From Bacillota bacterium (lineage in GTDB: Bacteria > Bacillota > Clostridia > Peptostreptococcales > Anaerovoracaceae): DNA of 7,784 nucleotides. Positions 7,082-7,784 of this stretch are shown piece after piece (position 1 is the first letter of the stretch; every line of letters starts with the position of its first letter). Location of the stretch: contig JAFWFF010000202.1 of the NCBI GenBank assembly GCA_017515765.1, positions 1-7,784 on the forward strand. Direction: 5' to 3'. The notes below the pieces were generated by a model. The model saw only the letters and a list, made by a program, of their open reading frames with translations, ran no database searches and was not told the DNA's origin. The translations under genes and the position numbers were made by a program.

Positions 7082-7110
7082 AAAAAGATGCGGAAGAAGA
7101 CTTCCGCATC
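7082..7110 (-). terminator. Rho-independent terminator after ridA
   Basis: On the minus strand GATGCGGAAG (7101-7110) pairs perfectly with CTTCCGCATC (7087-7096) around a TCTT loop, followed by TTTTT (7082-7086). It starts 22 bases after the ridA stop codon and ends the Nif3-ridA transcription unit, insulating rnpB from it. Confidence 0.93.
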
Positions 7111-7132
7111 CCTGTTTATGCACGTCACATGC

Positions 7133-7510
7133 CTATCTGACGGCGATACATTCGATCTCAACAAGTGCGCCTTTCGGTATATTGGCAACCTCTACACAGG
7201 ATCTCGCGGGTTTGGCGGCGTCGAAATATCTGCTGTAGATCTCGTTGACCTTGGCAAAATCGCCGATGTCTGCAAGGAAGATAAGGGTCTTTACTACGTC
7301 TGTATAATCATAACCGGCTTCCTTCAAGACAGCGCCGAGATTCTTCAGGCTCTGTTCGGTCTGGGCTTCTATGCCTTCGGGAAGAGTGCCGGTCTGAGGG
7401 TCGAGGCCGAGCTGTCCCGAGCAGAAAAGCATTCCTTTCGCTTCAACAGCATGTACATAAGGACCTACCGCAGCCGGAGCGGCTTCCGCTATTATCTGTT
7501 TATTCGCCAT
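7133..7510 (-). CDS. ridA: RidA family (YjgF/YER057c/UK114) enamine/imine deaminase
   Basis: A 125-residue protein of standard RidA length. RidA proteins are cytoplasmic trimers that hydrolyse reactive 2-aminoacrylate and related enamine/imine intermediates made by PLP enzymes, releasing ammonia and a keto acid and protecting those enzymes. Visible marks are the N-terminal AAPAAVGPYVHAV (Y18), FCSGQLGLDP (29-38), the C-terminal PARSCVEV with the substrate carboxylate-binding arginine (R103) and VEIECIAV, whose first glutamate (E118) matches the E. coli catalytic E120. The retained Arg and Glu suggest an active deaminase. I chose the ATG at 7510 because AAAGGAGGAA (7517-7526) precedes it by 6 nt. 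A GTG at 7531 would add seven residues but overlaps the Nif3 stop and has no ribosome site. It follows the Nif3-like gene by 17 nt, an evident operon; no functional link between the two is established. Confidence 0.95.
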   Translation of the reverse strand: MANKQIIAEAAPAAVGPYVHAVEAKGMLFCSGQLGLDPQTGTLPEGIEAQTEQSLKNLGAVLKEAGYDYTDVVKTLIFLADIGDFAKVNEIYSRYFDAAKPARSCVEVANIPKGALVEIECIAVR

Positions 7511-7516
7511 GTTTTG

Positions 7517-7526
7517 TTCCTCCTTT
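7517..7526 (-). promoter_or_regulatory. Ribosome binding site of ridA (sets its start)
   Basis: On the minus strand AAAGGAGGAA lies 6 nt before the ATG at 7508-7510 and one base past the Nif3 stop codon (7528-7530). This strong site picks the ATG over the upstream GTG at 7529-7531. Its closeness to the preceding stop makes re-initiation by terminating ribosomes plausible. Confidence 0.85.
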
Positions 7527-7527
7527 A

Positions 7528-7784
7528 TCACAACTGCTTCCAGCAGTCTTCATCTATCAGATGCTGATACACCTCAGTCCCTTCGGGCATATTCTCCTTA
7601 AGCAGCTCCGTCATCCTGCCTACGAAGCATTTTTCGCTTCCGTAATGCCCTATATCGAGGATCGTGAGTCCGTTCTCCGCGGCTTCCTTCGCGGTGTGGT
7701 ACTTCAGGTCTCCGGTGACGAAGATGTCGGAGCCCGTGCTCTTCATTCCCGGAGCGAACTCAGCTCCGGCTCCGCCGCACCAGC
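7528..7784 (-). CDS. Nif3-like dinuclear metal centre protein (C-terminal part, cut by the right edge)
   Basis: Only the last 84 codons are visible; the frame is open to the window edge, so the methionine at 7744-7746 is internal, not the start. The full protein should be roughly 260-370 residues. The visible part begins with WCGGAGAEF, matching the conserved CGGSG loop of Nif3/YbgI proteins, followed by DIFVTGDLKYH and then DIGHYGSEK. In the last motif the His (7645-7647) and the Glu four residues later (7633-7635) match the metal ligands H215 and E219 of E. coli YbgI. The family forms ring-shaped hexamers with two metal ions per subunit. It is often labelled 'GTP cyclohydrolase 1 type 2 homologue', but the true activity is uncertain. 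It is the upstream partner of ridA. Confidence 0.92.
   Translation of the reverse strand, partial: WCGGAGAEFAPGMKSTGSDIFVTGDLKYHTAKEAAENGLTILDIGHYGSEKCFVGRMTELLKENMPEGTEVYQHLIDEDCWKQL

Noticed and set aside
7511..7531. GTG start giving RidA seven extra N-terminal residues
   Set aside because: It overlaps the Nif3 stop codon and has no ribosome site, whereas the ATG at 7508-7510 has AAAGGAGGAA 6 nt upstream and matches the family N terminus.
7744..7746. Methionine as start of a 72-residue small protein
   Set aside because: The same frame stays open to the window edge and encodes the conserved Nif3 CGG loop upstream, so this is an internal methionine of a truncated gene.

Overview
The window looks like ordinary bacterial chromosome from an anaerobic member of the Bacillota, most likely Clostridia. 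This rests on strong AGGAGG ribosome binding sites, sigma-70/SigA type promoters, a type A RNase P RNA, a YebC of the 'GRHGTIAGRK' subtype, and a giant 2-hydroxyacyl-CoA dehydratase activase-related protein of a kind found mainly in strict anaerobes. I cannot name the genus. Every gene is on the minus strand, so transcription runs from high to low coordinates. I see no mobile element, CRISPR array, tRNA or phage gene.

Layout in the direction of transcription: the C-terminal part of a Nif3-like metal protein, cut by the right edge, is followed 17 nt later by ridA, and a perfect hairpin terminator ends the pair. A promoter packed directly behind that terminator drives rnpB (RNase P RNA, about 351 nt). 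A MATE-family transporter starts 28 nt after rnpB. Only 20 nt after its stop comes the frame of a 1417-residue activase-related iron-sulfur protein. The gene yebC follows with its own promoter and a strong GC-rich terminator. The last 130 bases at the left edge hold a promoter and a ribosome binding site for a gene that starts just outside the window.

Most of the window is housekeeping: RNA processing, enamine/imine detoxification and a translation or transcription factor. The exception is the transporter/activase pair, which looks like one transcription unit. The large protein appears internally duplicated: two ASKHA ATPase domains, each with a cysteine pair 39 residues apart, then two dehydratase-like domains, each with a comparable set of cysteines. 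It may therefore carry an ATP-driven electron injector and its reductase partner on one chain. Its substrate is unknown.

The most unusual local signal is at the 5' end of this large gene. A 12-bp tandem repeat sits across the start, the only usable start in the open frame is TTG, and a well-placed ATG, with an upstream context matching that of the MATE gene at 15 of 16 positions, is one base out of frame. I found no undescribed multi-gene system.
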